Counted from the stretch's first letter, positions 16,563 to 25,232 are shown. The stretch: 64,000 bases of DNA from Prevotella sp. E9-3 (GCF_022024015.1 NZ_CP091786.1:2356001-2420000), one strand, 5' to 3'. Program-made: numbers and translations. The notes: a model not told the origin generated them from the letters alone.

Positions 16563-19500
16563 TCAGAAAGGCAAGTCATCAAAATTGCTATACCTCCTTT
16601 GTTTTTCTTTCATTTCTTTTAATTCTTTTTCTCGTCGTTCATCTTCTTTTCGTATTTCACTTCGAATAATTTCTTTCTCTCTTTCTTCCTGTTGAATATT
16701 CTTTTCACTTGAAGTCATAAAGATTTTATTTCGTAATTCAAAAGCACCACTTATAATCGCACCTACTATATTAAAAAAACATATCCAAATTGCAATTATA
16801 AGTAAGGTATAATACCAAGGTCCTTCATAATATGAAGACATAAGTCCTCTCATTGGTATCAGAAAATCGAAAAGAGTAAATATACATCCCCAACTTGTAT
16901 AGTCTTCATCTACATAGAGGTGATGCTTTTTATATGGACGAAAAATGTCAAAAATAGCAATTATCAAAAATAATAAAATTGCAGAGATAAGGACAACAAT
17001 AGAAACACCCATAAGATTCCAATTATTCTCTCGTTCAAAACGTGAATAAAAAAATACGGAAAGAGGAACTAGGAGATTATAGATAACAATTGTAGCATTA
17101 ATCCTATTTTCTATCCTCTCATTCGCTTTTTTGTTCCTATCTCTTTTTTCTTTTTCTTGTAGAAATGATATGAGATTCTTATCGCAGTTACAGTGAAGTT
17201 GAGACTTGAGCATCAATGCTAATTCAGAAACATCTTCATTGCATGTAGAATAAGCTCTCTTATATAACATACTCTTATCAATATTTCTATAATCTTCCTC
17301 TGAGAACAATAGTCTGTCCTCTGCACCATACTGAGACAAATAATCCTTGTTTTCAACCAGCAATTCCAGTGACAATAAGATAGACACAATTGGGAAGCTA
17401 TCAATGTCTTTGTTGAAATCATCCTCTGTCCTTGACGGATTCCTAAAATCAGGACTGCCAATCTCTCTTGCTCTTTGGCCTTGCATAGCTGGTACAAACA
17501 TTCCATCGTAATCTACCAAGACGAGTGAACCATCATCTTTTACAAGTATATTGTCTGGTTTTAAGTCACCATGTGCAAATGGCTGATTTAATAACCATAT
17601 GGCAAGTTTTCTAAAATTATCTGCCAATTGGCGCAAGGTCTTTTTGTCATCTATTATCTTGCGAATATACTTATCTAGGGTCATACCATCTACCCAATCC
17701 ATAAGAAGAACGGGATATTCGTCAGACTCGACAAATAGTTCCTTGTCACAATATCTTATAGGTGACAAATAAGGCGAAGATACCTTTGCTAATTCATCAC
17801 ATATCAATTTATAATTCTTTTCCCTTTCTTGTTGTGCCCTGTGGAAGCACCTTACTGCATATTGTTTTCCATACTCGTCTTTCATTTTAAAGACAACAGC
17901 AAAGTTTCCACTACTCATTATTGGCTCACCATTACTATCAAGTACTGGGCGCAGATGCTTTAACTTGTCAAAATATTCATCAGGCGATTTTGTAGATGCC
18001 TTGATAACCTCAGCATATTGTCCAACCGTTGGCCATGACAGAATCTCATTTGATTCATTTTCATTAGTATTGCTTAGGACACCATCAGCCGCTTCATCAC
18101 TCACTGGTCCCTTTTGCAAAGTCAAAACATCAGGATTTTCAACTTTTGAAGACCTGTTGGATGCAAATCTCCATGAAACAGCGATAGTGACTATCAAAGC
18201 AACAACTGCTCCAATAATCAAGTATATAAGATACTTTTTGATAGGATTATATTCGTATGTCCATTTTCCCCAATCTTTACTATCCGTTTTCGAATAGCGA
18301 TTATCTATCTTTTCAGATTTATAAATAGGACTTTCCCATACAAGGCTGTCATTCCTGTTGATGTAAGCTTTCTTCTTTATATCCCCTTGAATATTATATT
18401 CAAAGACTTCCTCTAAATATGGATATACGGCACCGCATGAGTCATACTTACATGGTATCTGTTCTTTGATTTTTCTATTGATGAACCCCCATTTTCCGTT
18501 CTTCTTTACGGCAGCCAATCCATTGTTGAATGCACGGAAACCATCAAAGATGGATTCTTTTCCATATCCATGGATGAGAAGGTGTTTGTCTATTACAAAC
18601 CAATGTTCACCATCAGGCGAGATTCCAGCAAAACCATTGCTGAAATAGGTAGCATCAACTATATCTGCATCTTCGGGGAGTACTTGCATGATGTCATCGC
18701 ACCTTCCTAATGAATCTAATTGATAATCAGATAGTCCTTTTAATGGCTTTAAATAGTTCCCTTTTTCATCTATGAAACTATAAGATTCTTGCATTCCATC
18801 ATAAACTTGAAGACGCATAACCTGCCTGGTAACACTGATTCCATCTCGGCTAAACCCATAAAACTCGTCCCAAAACCCTAAATCTTTACCAAGGTTACCT
18901 TCTTTATCAATAATATAATTATGCTCAGTAAAACTGCCATTATCATCAGATGAAGTCTTAAAAACCTCTTTATAAGAGCCAATGCCACATCTTCCATTAA
19001 ATGTTGATAATTTTTCAAATTTAAAATCCGTTATAGCATTACCTATTGTATCGATATATGCACAACGAAGTTTACTCGCGGTGACACACCATTCTTTTAA
19101 ATATAACCGTTCGCCAACATTATCCCTTACAACAGCCTTTCCTTGGCTAAATGGTTCAGAATAATAATATTTAGGCTTTATTACAATATCGCCTTTCGTG
19201 TCAATATATCCATTCTTCCAAGTCGCCGTATCGCAGAACATAGCACGTTTATTATGAAAAGAATGTCGATAAAGTGCATTACTGCAAGCGTCCATGTCTT
19301 TTACAACAAACCCAATATCAGGCATGTTGACATAACTAACGAACTTGGGCTCTATAACAAAATTCCCAGACTTGTCAATATACCCATACTTGGTATACAT
19401 TCGATACACATTTAATATTGTATCTCTTTCTCCGACCTCATAAGCCATTGAATCTGGAACAACACGATACAGGGTGTCAACAACAGCCATCGCTAACCCA

Positions 19501-19697
19501 TTATGGAATGTTGACACCCACAGGAATTCTGGTTCAATAATTCTATTGCCTACAGAATCTATATATCCATATAATCCATTCTCCCGAATTGGATACAAGT
19601 ATCCATCAAATTGCTTCTTCTCATTGCATGATACCATCATTAATGTGGAACACACAATGAAAAACAATCTGAATATATAAAGCCTTAATTCTTTCAT
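16563..19697 (-). CDS. WG-repeat receptor-like Ser/Thr protein kinase (membrane)
   Basis: This 1,044-residue protein begins with a hydrophobic segment ending in a lipobox-like LMMVSC (Cys24), then WG-type beta repeats (GLYGYIDSVGNRIIEPEF, YGYIDKSGNFVIEPKF, KWGFINRKIKEQIPCKY) to about residue 450. A membrane segment follows at ~487-510. The kinase domain (~575-850) has a glycine loop SSGNFAVVF, catalytic HGDLKPDN near 707 and DYDG replacing DFG. Three more hydrophobic segments lie at ~870, ~895-920 and ~960-985, before a charged coiled-coil tail. The likely layout is WG sensor outside and kinase inside. Its kinase domain is paralogous to the IS-split kinase at 21283-25232. It could be the kinase of the vWA/PP2C set just downstream. 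Confidence 0.85.
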   Translation of the reverse strand: MKELRLYIFRLFFIVCSTLMMVSCNEKKQFDGYLYPIRENGLYGYIDSVGNRIIEPEFLWVSTFHNGLAMAVVDTLYRVVPDSMAYEVGERDTILNVYRMYTKYGYIDKSGNFVIEPKFVSYVNMPDIGFVVKDMDACSNALYRHSFHNKRAMFCDTATWKNGYIDTKGDIVIKPKYYYSEPFSQGKAVVRDNVGERLYLKEWCVTASKLRCAYIDTIGNAITDFKFEKLSTFNGRCGIGSYKEVFKTSSDDNGSFTEHNYIIDKEGNLGKDLGFWDEFYGFSRDGISVTRQVMRLQVYDGMQESYSFIDEKGNYLKPLKGLSDYQLDSLGRCDDIMQVLPEDADIVDATYFSNGFAGISPDGEHWFVIDKHLLIHGYGKESIFDGFRAFNNGLAAVKKNGKWGFINRKIKEQIPCKYDSCGAVYPYLEEVFEYNIQGDIKKKAYINRNDSLVWESPIYKSEKIDNRYSKTDSKDWGKWTYEYNPIKKYLIYLIIGAVVALIVTIAVSWRFASNRSSKVENPDVLTLQKGPVSDEAADGVLSNTNENESNEILSWPTVGQYAEVIKASTKSPDEYFDKLKHLRPVLDSNGEPIMSSGNFAVVFKMKDEYGKQYAVRCFHRAQQEREKNYKLICDELAKVSSPYLSPIRYCDKELFVESDEYPVLLMDWVDGMTLDKYIRKIIDDKKTLRQLADNFRKLAIWLLNQPFAHGDLKPDNILVKDDGSLVLVDYDGMFVPAMQGQRAREIGSPDFRNPSRTEDDFNKDIDSFPIVSILLSLELLVENKDYLSQYGAEDRLLFSEEDYRNIDKSMLYKRAYSTCNEDVSELALMLKSQLHCNCDKNLISFLQEKEKRDRNKKANERIENRINATIVIYNLLVPLSVFFYSRFERENNWNLMGVSIVVLISAILLFLIIAIFDIFRPYKKHHLYVDEDYTSWGCIFTLFDFLIPMRGLMSSYYEGPWYYTLLIIAIWICFFNIVGAIISGAFELRNKIFMTSSEKNIQQEEREKEIIRSEIRKEDERREKELKEMKEKQRRYSNFDDLPF

Positions 19698-19715
19698 AAA
19701 CGAGAATGTCTTTTC

Positions 19716-19934
19716 TTAAAGTCCCATTTGTTGCTTAAGCATATTCATCAAAAACTCTTTGCGACGTATCTCGATATCCTTTTCCTGCCGAGTCGCGTTA
19801 GGATAACTTCCTATATTCCATTTCGTCGAAGCAAGAAGGAAGTCCATTGCTTCACGAGCTTGTTCTTTCGTTACATATTGCCCACCAATAAGTGAACTCA
19901 TAAACAGGGCCGCACCATTTGCATGCACAGCCAT
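19716..19934 (-). CDS. Small hypothetical protein
   Basis: This is a 72-residue ORF 18 bp upstream of the WG-kinase gene on the same strand. The sequence MAVHANGAALFMSSLIGG, then KEQAREAMDFLLAS and a charged C-terminal helix, looks like a real protein of helical character. I do not recognise its family. Its position suggests it is the first gene of the kinase transcript. Confidence 0.5.
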   Translation of the reverse strand: MAVHANGAALFMSSLIGGQYVTKEQAREAMDFLLASTKWNIGSYPNATRQEKDIEIRRKEFLMNMLKQQMGL

Positions 19935-20049
19935 CTCTGCGTTATGTTTTAATATTTATCTTTCGTCAATCATTGCTCTATAATCTTGATTTACTTATTT
20001 TTTCTTTTGAAAGGGCAGAGTATTGAGGGCTCTGCCCCAAAGCTAGTCA

Positions 20050-20232
20050 TCAGAGTAAGGCGAATACCCCGAATGCAACTGTTGCTATTAAAGTTGCAAT
20101 ACCGATAATTGTCTATTTACGTGACTCTGCAAGTTGTAGCTTGCTAATCAGTATAGACTCTTTCTCGTACTCCGTCAGACCTCGCATTTCTGCATTGTCA
20201 GATTGACTTGGCTTTGTATTACCAACTACAAT
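20050..20232 (-). pseudogene. Remnant of a small membrane protein gene with in-frame stop
   Basis: On the minus strand this frame reads MRGLTEYEKESILISKLQLA, ESRK, a TAG stop (20115-20113), then TIIGIATLIATVAFGVFALL and a TGA. A soluble charged helix followed by a transmembrane segment makes sense as one short protein broken by the TAG. No plausible start codon precedes the conserved part except an internal ATG. It lies in the otherwise gene-free stretch 19935-20335. Confidence 0.5.
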
Positions 20233-20335
20233 CTAAACAGTCAAATTGATGTTGAATAACATAATAATCTTGTTTTATTATACAATGGTGTGCCTGTACC
20301 ATTTTTCGTCCACACAAGCACTTTGCAGACGCCTT

Positions 20336-20443
20336 TGGCAGCGACCTACTCTCCCACATTACAATGCAGTACCATTGGCTCTGAGGAATTTAACTTCTCT
20401 GTTCGGAATGGGAAGAGGTTATTGTCCTCGATATAACCACCGT
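20336..20443 (-). rRNA. 5S ribosomal RNA, solitary and divergent
   Basis: The minus strand contains the 5S hallmarks in order: GGTGGTTAT, CCTCTTCCCATTCCGAACAG, AGAAGTTAA, ATGGTACTGC and GGGAGAGTAGGTCGCTGCC. The terminal helix GGTGGT/GCTGCC pairs with wobbles. Helix II has CGAGGA facing TCCTCAG, a pairing that differs from common Prevotella 5S genes but is still complementary, which suggests compensatory change and not decay. No 23S or 16S gene is near. Ends are estimated from helix I. Confidence 0.88.
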
Positions 20444-20457
20444 GCGGATTATCTGTT

Positions 20458-20643
20458 TCATTCATACTTCTCAATTTTGTATTCTGGGTGAACATCTGTA
20501 AGTTCATCTTCATTTAGCATACTTATTATATGCCTTTTGCATGAAGCAATTTGTTCAGTTTCTTCACCCTTGATGATTTGACCAACTTCGCTTTTGTAAA
20601 TGATTCCATTTACTTCAGCAGTAACTATAATACGCTTTTCCAT
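20458..20643 (-). CDS. Small hypothetical protein downstream of the ART
   Basis: This is a 61-residue acidic ORF whose ATG is 1 bp after the stop of the ADP-ribosyltransferase gene. The sequence starts with a likely beta hairpin (RIIVTAEVNGIIYKSEV) followed by a helix with IASCKRHIISMLNEDEL. The tight spacing suggests translational coupling, and an immunity or accessory role for the ART would be reasonable but is only inferred. The family is unrecognised. Confidence 0.55.
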   Translation of the reverse strand: MEKRIIVTAEVNGIIYKSEVGQIIKGEETEQIASCKRHIISMLNEDELTDVHPEYKIEKYE

Positions 20644-20644
20644 T

Positions 20645-21277
20645 TCAAATCTCCTCCATATATATGATTTTTCTCTTTCCTTCTTTTATTTTCGTTATTC
20701 GAAAATCAGTTCCTCTTTTGAATGTTACCTGATTCTCACCACCATGATTTATTAATTTGTGTATAGAACAGGCATTGGTCCCTTTCTCTTTGGGAGTTAT
20801 AATATATACATTAGTTTTGTATTTCCAATTATCTTTGGTAGTTGTCATATAATGAGGAACGTGGTAAATATCACCTTCTTTGAAATCAGACTTGTCATCT
20901 ATTGTACAGAAGCGATATAACACATTCCCTTCGTCATAAACAGGACTTTTATCCAAAACACTATCTAGGCCATTACACATTTCAGGAATAGGACTATTAC
21001 GATTGTCATATGAGTCCCATTTAAATGCATGAGAAACCCCTCCTAAGAAACATTTTAGCATTAATACCTCAAAATCATCTAATCCTTGCTTCTTCAAAGC
21101 AGACGTAGTATTCCCGTTTGGATTATAATGTTTTGCAATATAGCCATCGTTCAAGAACCTAATATCCTCATCCATATTATCAGGAATTGATTCACCAACT
21201 TGATTAGGTACAAGATGGACAATCTTATGACTTTCTTTATATTGCTTCTCTATCTTCAATAATTCTTCTACTGTCAT
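20645..21277 (-). CDS. C3/exoenzyme-type ADP-ribosyltransferase-like protein
   Basis: The C-terminal ~110 residues follow the R-S-E ART plan: VLYRF with Arg near residue 122, GDIYHVPHYMTTTKDNW as the STS-like motif, and GGENQVTFKRGTDFRI as the ARTT-loop/ExE region near 180. In typical members the last motif is E-x-E followed by VLF-x-x-GT; here the second, catalytic glutamate position is glutamine (ENQ), so activity is uncertain. The N-terminal ~100 residues are helical and may bind a target or partner. It follows the split kinase-WG gene by 5 bp and precedes a 61-aa ORF by 1 bp. No signal peptide is present, so it acts inside the cell unless delivered by another route. Confidence 0.72.
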   Translation of the reverse strand: MTVEELLKIEKQYKESHKIVHLVPNQVGESIPDNMDEDIRFLNDGYIAKHYNPNGNTTSALKKQGLDDFEVLMLKCFLGGVSHAFKWDSYDNRNSPIPEMCNGLDSVLDKSPVYDEGNVLYRFCTIDDKSDFKEGDIYHVPHYMTTTKDNWKYKTNVYIITPKEKGTNACSIHKLINHGGENQVTFKRGTDFRITKIKEGKRKIIYMEEI

Positions 21278-21282
21278 ATTTG

Positions 21283-22815
21283 TCAGATTTGATTAATCAT
21301 ACAATCCTTTGCCCAATAACACATGTTTTCATCCGCATAACCGATTACAACAGTCCCACAATGCCCTTCATCGTCACCTGCATTCCAGTTATAGCTAACG
21401 AAGGCAAGACTTCCTAATACCTGAATATTGAAAGAATTCCACTCGTCTTCTATAAAACTGTCAAAATTAGCAATATAAATTGAATTTAAAAATTTTTCCT
21501 TGACTATTTTAATTAGTCGAGTATTCTCTTCTGTAGTTTTCTTACTTATTGCGCTAACCTCTGTTTTAAGACTAGAAACATGTTCCCCTTTCAAATTAAT
21601 CCGCGTTCCAAATTTCCCGTATTTCCCCCAATGCCATACCCAAATTACATCCTCACTAACCAAATCAAATGTTTCATGATAAACAGAACTCTCTTTGTGG
21701 GTAAATTTGGACAACAGAATGTTTTTCCTGAAAACTGATACATCATAATTAGTCCGTGTACATTCAAATCCATATTGCCCTATGTATTTCTCTTCAATTG
21801 GAGTCACACCTATCACAGTTTCACCATATTGACTAAGATTGCCTTCAAACTTTATGGGATATTCCGTTCCGTCTATTGACACTAATATGTTTGTGTTATT
21901 TCTTCTACATAGAACAAAGGACTTATTTATAATTATCTCTTCATCTTCGGAGACCTTTTGATATATATAAGAATTAATGTAGCATTTCTTCTCAAGATTG
22001 AAGAACCTATATTGTTCCTCAGCTATTTCAAAAGTGAGAATTCCTTCTTTATAATCATCTATCCTATTAAAATTATCGGGTAATTTACATTCATTTAAGG
22101 TAGTCAAATCCATTGCAAAAGAAGAGCCTTGTTCATTCTTGTATGTAATTAATTTGAGCCTAGAATAATCTTCCAACTCCAATAAAAAGCATGGAACAAT
22201 AACCTTCAGTTCTTTATTGAGAATTCCATAATACTTCCCTTCTTTGCATATTATATATACTTCTTCTCCTACTTCAAGAGGCTTTATCTCTTGATAGACA
22301 AAATTCAATAGAATGTTGTTATGATCATCTATAATTCCATACCTATCAAACGAGTCCTTTGCTATTATATGTGTTCTTGATTTTCCGATGCTCAATAATT
22401 GTTTGTACCAATGAAGGTCTAATACATCACGAGGCTGTGAGACAATTGCCGCATTCTTGTATCCAAACATCCCCCATGAACCGTATTCGTTACTTATAAT
22501 ACATGAAGTACTGGTTTTCAATGAGGAATCTACAAAATCAATGTACTTATTCTGTAAAGACAAAAGTTTCTGGTTAACCTTGTCATACAAAGAATAACAA
22601 TTATTACTAATTCTATAGGGCACCAATAGTAATGGTCTATCTGTTTGAATAAGATCGTACAATAGGGAGGGTAATTGCTCGTCGTAACAAACAGCACTAA
22701 AGAGATAAGCATATCTGTCAAGAACTTTATTACCACTTGGAATCTGTCTCCGTAAGAATCCACATTCTTTTATATTACTAAAGTTTCCCACTTGCCATTT
22801 TATAGGCTTTTTCAA
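21283..22815 (-). CDS. WG-repeat C-terminal part of the interrupted kinase gene
   Basis: This ORF looks complete, but its first 15 residues (MKKPIKWQVGNFSNI) are encoded by the IS terminal repeat and target duplication, so the ATG at 22815 is fortuitous. The native part starts at KECGF (22770). It contains degenerate WG/KWG-like units such as DRYGIIDDHNNILLNFVYQEI, KYYGILNKELKVIVPC and ISNEYGSWGMFGYKNAAI, beta-rich repeats usually involved in ligand or protein sensing. A C-terminal segment, SFNIQVLGSLAFVSYNWNAG, may be a separate small domain. The ART gene follows 5 bp downstream. If expressed, it would need a promoter in the IS. Confidence 0.75.
   Translation of the reverse strand: MKKPIKWQVGNFSNIKECGFLRRQIPSGNKVLDRYAYLFSAVCYDEQLPSLLYDLIQTDRPLLLVPYRISNNCYSLYDKVNQKLLSLQNKYIDFVDSSLKTSTSCIISNEYGSWGMFGYKNAAIVSQPRDVLDLHWYKQLLSIGKSRTHIIAKDSFDRYGIIDDHNNILLNFVYQEIKPLEVGEEVYIICKEGKYYGILNKELKVIVPCFLLELEDYSRLKLITYKNEQGSSFAMDLTTLNECKLPDNFNRIDDYKEGILTFEIAEEQYRFFNLEKKCYINSYIYQKVSEDEEIIINKSFVLCRRNNTNILVSIDGTEYPIKFEGNLSQYGETVIGVTPIEEKYIGQYGFECTRTNYDVSVFRKNILLSKFTHKESSVYHETFDLVSEDVIWVWHWGKYGKFGTRINLKGEHVSSLKTEVSAISKKTTEENTRLIKIVKEKFLNSIYIANFDSFIEDEWNSFNIQVLGSLAFVSYNWNAGDDEGHCGTVVIGYADENMCYWAKDCMINQI
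22771..22776. repeat. Target site duplication, left copy (TATATT)
   Basis: TATATT directly abuts the left terminal repeat of the IS and is repeated at 24465-24470 next to the right terminal repeat. Confidence 0.85.
22777..22795. repeat. IS left terminal inverted repeat
   Basis: The 19 bp ACTAAAGTTTCCCACTTGC is the exact inverted match of 24446-24464. On the minus strand it encodes part of the false N-terminus of the WG ORF. Confidence 0.92.
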
Positions 22816-22885
22816 ATGATTGTATCTTGTAATTTACAGATAAACAATTCATTAACATTTTGCAAACGTAAGTTAATGCTCTATA

Positions 22886-24328
22886 TCAATAGTCTGCTAC
22901 AGCATCTAATGGTGACAAAGCAAGTAGGATTGCTTCAAGCTCATCAACAGTCTGTGTACCTTCCATCAAATTCTCCATGGTATCAGCCACATTGATGCAG
23001 AGTTTTACTGCCAACACGTTAAGCAGATTCTTGATGATCTCCAGTGTACGGCGCCATTGAGTGAGCTCAAACAATTCTCGTCTTGTCTCACGGAACAACT
23101 CTCCAAGTGCTTCATACTGGTTGAACCGCTGGCCCAATGTCAGCACCATGTGCGTCATAAGACAGAGCGTGCAGTCGGCAATTTGCTCGTCGAAATCTGT
23201 ACCCTGGTATGAGCCAAGTCCAAGATATTGCCGGCACTCCTTTATCAGCACTTCTATATTCCAGCGTATTTGGTATATCTCAAAGGCTTCCACAAACTTC
23301 ATGTGGGTGTCCGTCGTGACAATAGCGTCCCAATTCTTATTCCGTCCGACTCTGATGAAGAATATCTTCACACATGTATCCCCCATCATCACCCGTTGCT
23401 CGAAATACATGCACTTATACTTGCGGCACACAACAGCCTCACGCTCGTGCAAGGATATAAGCTCATGAACATTGTATCTGCGTGAGCCGACTGCATACTT
23501 GTCCTTTCCCATGGCAAGACGGCCTACGACATGTATCGCTCCACCTGCTATCTTCCTTATAGCGCAAACCAATGGAGGCTTCACAAACCACGTGTCCATC
23601 AGTGCATAAGCAGCACAAATGCCAAACTTATAAGCCCTCTCTATCATTTTGGCTACGTTGTCATTCTTCTTGGCATCCAGTTCCTTAAAACGCTCATAGT
23701 CAGGATTGCTTTCGCTACGCTCTTTGTGGAACTGCATGGAACGTTCTTTCTTTGAGAGGCTGAAGTCTTCTTTCTTTCCTGCTTCCCGATGCATAGATAA
23801 GTCTACTGTATATGTACTGCGTCCATCGAAGAACGCGAGCAGGAGCAGCTTGTAACCGAGTACACACTTGCCAAGGACATGGTCAAACACTCGACTAAGC
23901 CCCTCGAAGTGTAGCCCGGTTTTGGTCACAGTTGTGTCATCAACAATATAGCATTTTGGCGCTTCGGTCTCCTCTGCATTTTCTTTGCGTACTATGCTTT
24001 GAAAACGCCGTGCCATAGATAGCTGCAGAATCTGCCAGTTCATTTCCGAACGAGCCAACAGACGGTAGAAGCAATTTTTGCCGACCTCAAGAACACCATG
24101 GAACTTTGTTAGTGACAAGGAGCCTATTGTCTCACCAAGAATACGGAAAACCATCATGGCCAGAATCTGCTCTGCCATATCTCGCCCGCGCATTTTGTCC
24201 AAAGAGTGTTTGGAGAGGATTCTGCCTATGCCAAAACACCTCATGAAGTGCATTATTGCGTCACTAGTCTCACTTTTAACACTCAATATCTTGGTCAACT
24301 CACCGATTTTGTTTAATTTTGCAAACAT
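22886..24328 (-). CDS. IS4-family DDE transposase
   Basis: This cut-and-paste transposase of about 480 residues carries the first Asp in YIVDDTTVTKTG, the second in AYALMDTWF, and the IS4-type Y-2-R-3-E signature YQIRWNIEVLIKE with an arginine where the family usually has a late lysine. The frame extends up to 24385, but a -7-like TATCTTTG at 24382-24375 inside the IS makes the downstream MFAKLNKIG start at 24328 more plausible. No frameshift or internal stop is seen, so the element may still be mobile. Confidence 0.9.
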   Translation of the reverse strand: MFAKLNKIGELTKILSVKSETSDAIMHFMRCFGIGRILSKHSLDKMRGRDMAEQILAMMVFRILGETIGSLSLTKFHGVLEVGKNCFYRLLARSEMNWQILQLSMARRFQSIVRKENAEETEAPKCYIVDDTTVTKTGLHFEGLSRVFDHVLGKCVLGYKLLLLAFFDGRSTYTVDLSMHREAGKKEDFSLSKKERSMQFHKERSESNPDYERFKELDAKKNDNVAKMIERAYKFGICAAYALMDTWFVKPPLVCAIRKIAGGAIHVVGRLAMGKDKYAVGSRRYNVHELISLHEREAVVCRKYKCMYFEQRVMMGDTCVKIFFIRVGRNKNWDAIVTTDTHMKFVEAFEIYQIRWNIEVLIKECRQYLGLGSYQGTDFDEQIADCTLCLMTHMVLTLGQRFNQYEALGELFRETRRELFELTQWRRTLEIIKNLLNVLAVKLCINVADTMENLMEGTQTVDELEAILLALSPLDAVADY

Positions 24329-24428
24329 ATAAGGAATGTTTAATTGTTTATGTATCAATGATTTATTTGCACTACAAAGATACAAAAACTTTTGGACATT
24401 CCTTCTTTTTTCCTTGTGTTTTAAGGCC

Positions 24429-25232
24429 TTAAGTACGATTTATATGCAAGTGGGAAACTTTAGTTATATTATAGTAATCATTAGAAGAAAACAACAATCT
24501 ATCTTTAGCACCGTATTCTTCTAATAAGAAGGGATTGACAGAGACAGCCTTCAATGACAAGAGTATCACCATCAACGGGAAGTCATCAATATGCTCATCG
24601 AAATCATTCTCCGTCCTTAATGGATGACGGAAATCGGAAGAGCCAAGTTCACGAGCTTTCTGTCCTTTCATCGCTGGCACATACATTCCATCATAATCAA
24701 CCAACACAAGAGTTCCATCCTCACGGACTAAAATATTATCAGGCTTCAAGTCGCCATGAGCAAAGGGCTGAGGAATAAGCCATTGAGCCAACTGGCTGAA
24801 ACGATATGCCAGCATCTCCAAAGCATATTTGTCATTCAGGTTCTCGCGAAGATACTTATCGAGAGTCTTGCCTTCTACCCAATCCATTAACAATACAGAG
24901 AACTCCGTCTCCGATGTCTGCTCTGTATCTACGAACAACTCTTTCTCCAGAAAACGGATAGATGCGAAATAAGGTGAATCCACATCCTTCAGAGCATCAG
25001 CGATCTGATGGTAAGCCTCCGTTCTCCCTTCCTGTTCTTTCGTAAAGCATTTTATTGCATAGAGTTTCCCATTTCGCACATCCTTCATTTTGAATACCTG
25101 TGCAAAATTTCCACCTGTCATAACAGGAAGGCCGTCATTACCTAAAATCGGTCTCAGATAACTAAGTTTCTCAAAGTTATCTTCTGCCGATTTTATGGCT
25201 TCTATATATTCTGATAATAATGGATAGTTCAT
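24429..25232 (-). CDS. Ser/Thr kinase N-terminal part of the interrupted gene
   Basis: The kinase has a glycine loop TGGNFAQVF, catalytic HGDLKPDN near residue 157 and DYDG as the DFG equivalent. It is paralogous to the kinase domain of the 1,044-aa protein (LRPILGNDGLPVM, LLMDWVEGKTLDKYLR, SDFRHPLRTENDF). The ORF runs into the IS at residue ~256 and adds 11 foreign residues (TKVSHLHINRT) before a stop. The gene overlaps the ADP-ribosylglycohydrolase stop by ATGA, so the two are coupled. Most of the kinase fold is kept, but the final helices of the C-lobe and the entire WG region are lost. Confidence 0.85.
   Translation of the reverse strand: MNYPLLSEYIEAIKSAEDNFEKLSYLRPILGNDGLPVMTGGNFAQVFKMKDVRNGKLYAIKCFTKEQEGRTEAYHQIADALKDVDSPYFASIRFLEKELFVDTEQTSETEFSVLLMDWVEGKTLDKYLRENLNDKYALEMLAYRFSQLAQWLIPQPFAHGDLKPDNILVREDGTLVLVDYDGMYVPAMKGQKARELGSSDFRHPLRTENDFDEHIDDFPLMVILLSLKAVSVNPFLLEEYGAKDRLLFSSNDYYNITKVSHLHINRT
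24446..24464. repeat. IS right terminal inverted repeat
   Basis: This is the exact inverted copy of 22777-22795, followed directly by the TATATT duplication at 24465-24470. Confidence 0.92.
24465..24470. repeat. Target site duplication, right copy (TATATT)
   Basis: This is the second copy of the 6-bp target duplication bordering the IS; the first is at 22771-22776. Confidence 0.85.

Larger units (their letters stand above)
22777..24464 (-). mobile_element. IS4-type insertion sequence, 1,688 bp
   Basis: The element has perfect 19-bp terminal inverted repeats (ACTAAAGTTTCCCACTTGC at 22777-22795 and its complement at 24446-24464) and is flanked by a 6-bp direct duplication TATATT. It carries one DDE transposase. 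Intact ends, an intact transposase and a perfect duplication point to a recent insertion. It splits the kinase-WG gene. Confidence 0.92.
21283..25232 (-). pseudogene. Kinase-WG fusion gene interrupted by an IS element
   Basis: Removing 22777-24464 and one copy of the 6-bp duplication joins 25232-24465 to 22770-21283 without changing frame, giving a 751-residue protein. The junction then reads NDYYNIKECGFLRRQ and continues with YAYLFSAVCYDEQLPSLLYDLIQ, which parallels the region after EDYRNIDKS in the other island kinase (RAYSTCNEDVSELALMLKSQL). The ancestral gene was therefore an N-terminal Ser/Thr kinase followed by WG-like repeats, the reverse order of the 1,044-aa kinase. The insertion lies at the C-terminal lobe of the kinase domain, so the split products are probably impaired. 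Confidence 0.88.

Noticed and set aside
20246..20491. Plus-strand 81-residue reading frame
   Set aside because: It is antisense to the 5S rRNA gene and has no family features or fitting start.
22777..22815. ATG at 22815 as the native start of the WG protein
   Set aside because: The first codons are made of the IS terminal repeat and the target duplication; the native frame continues from the kinase.
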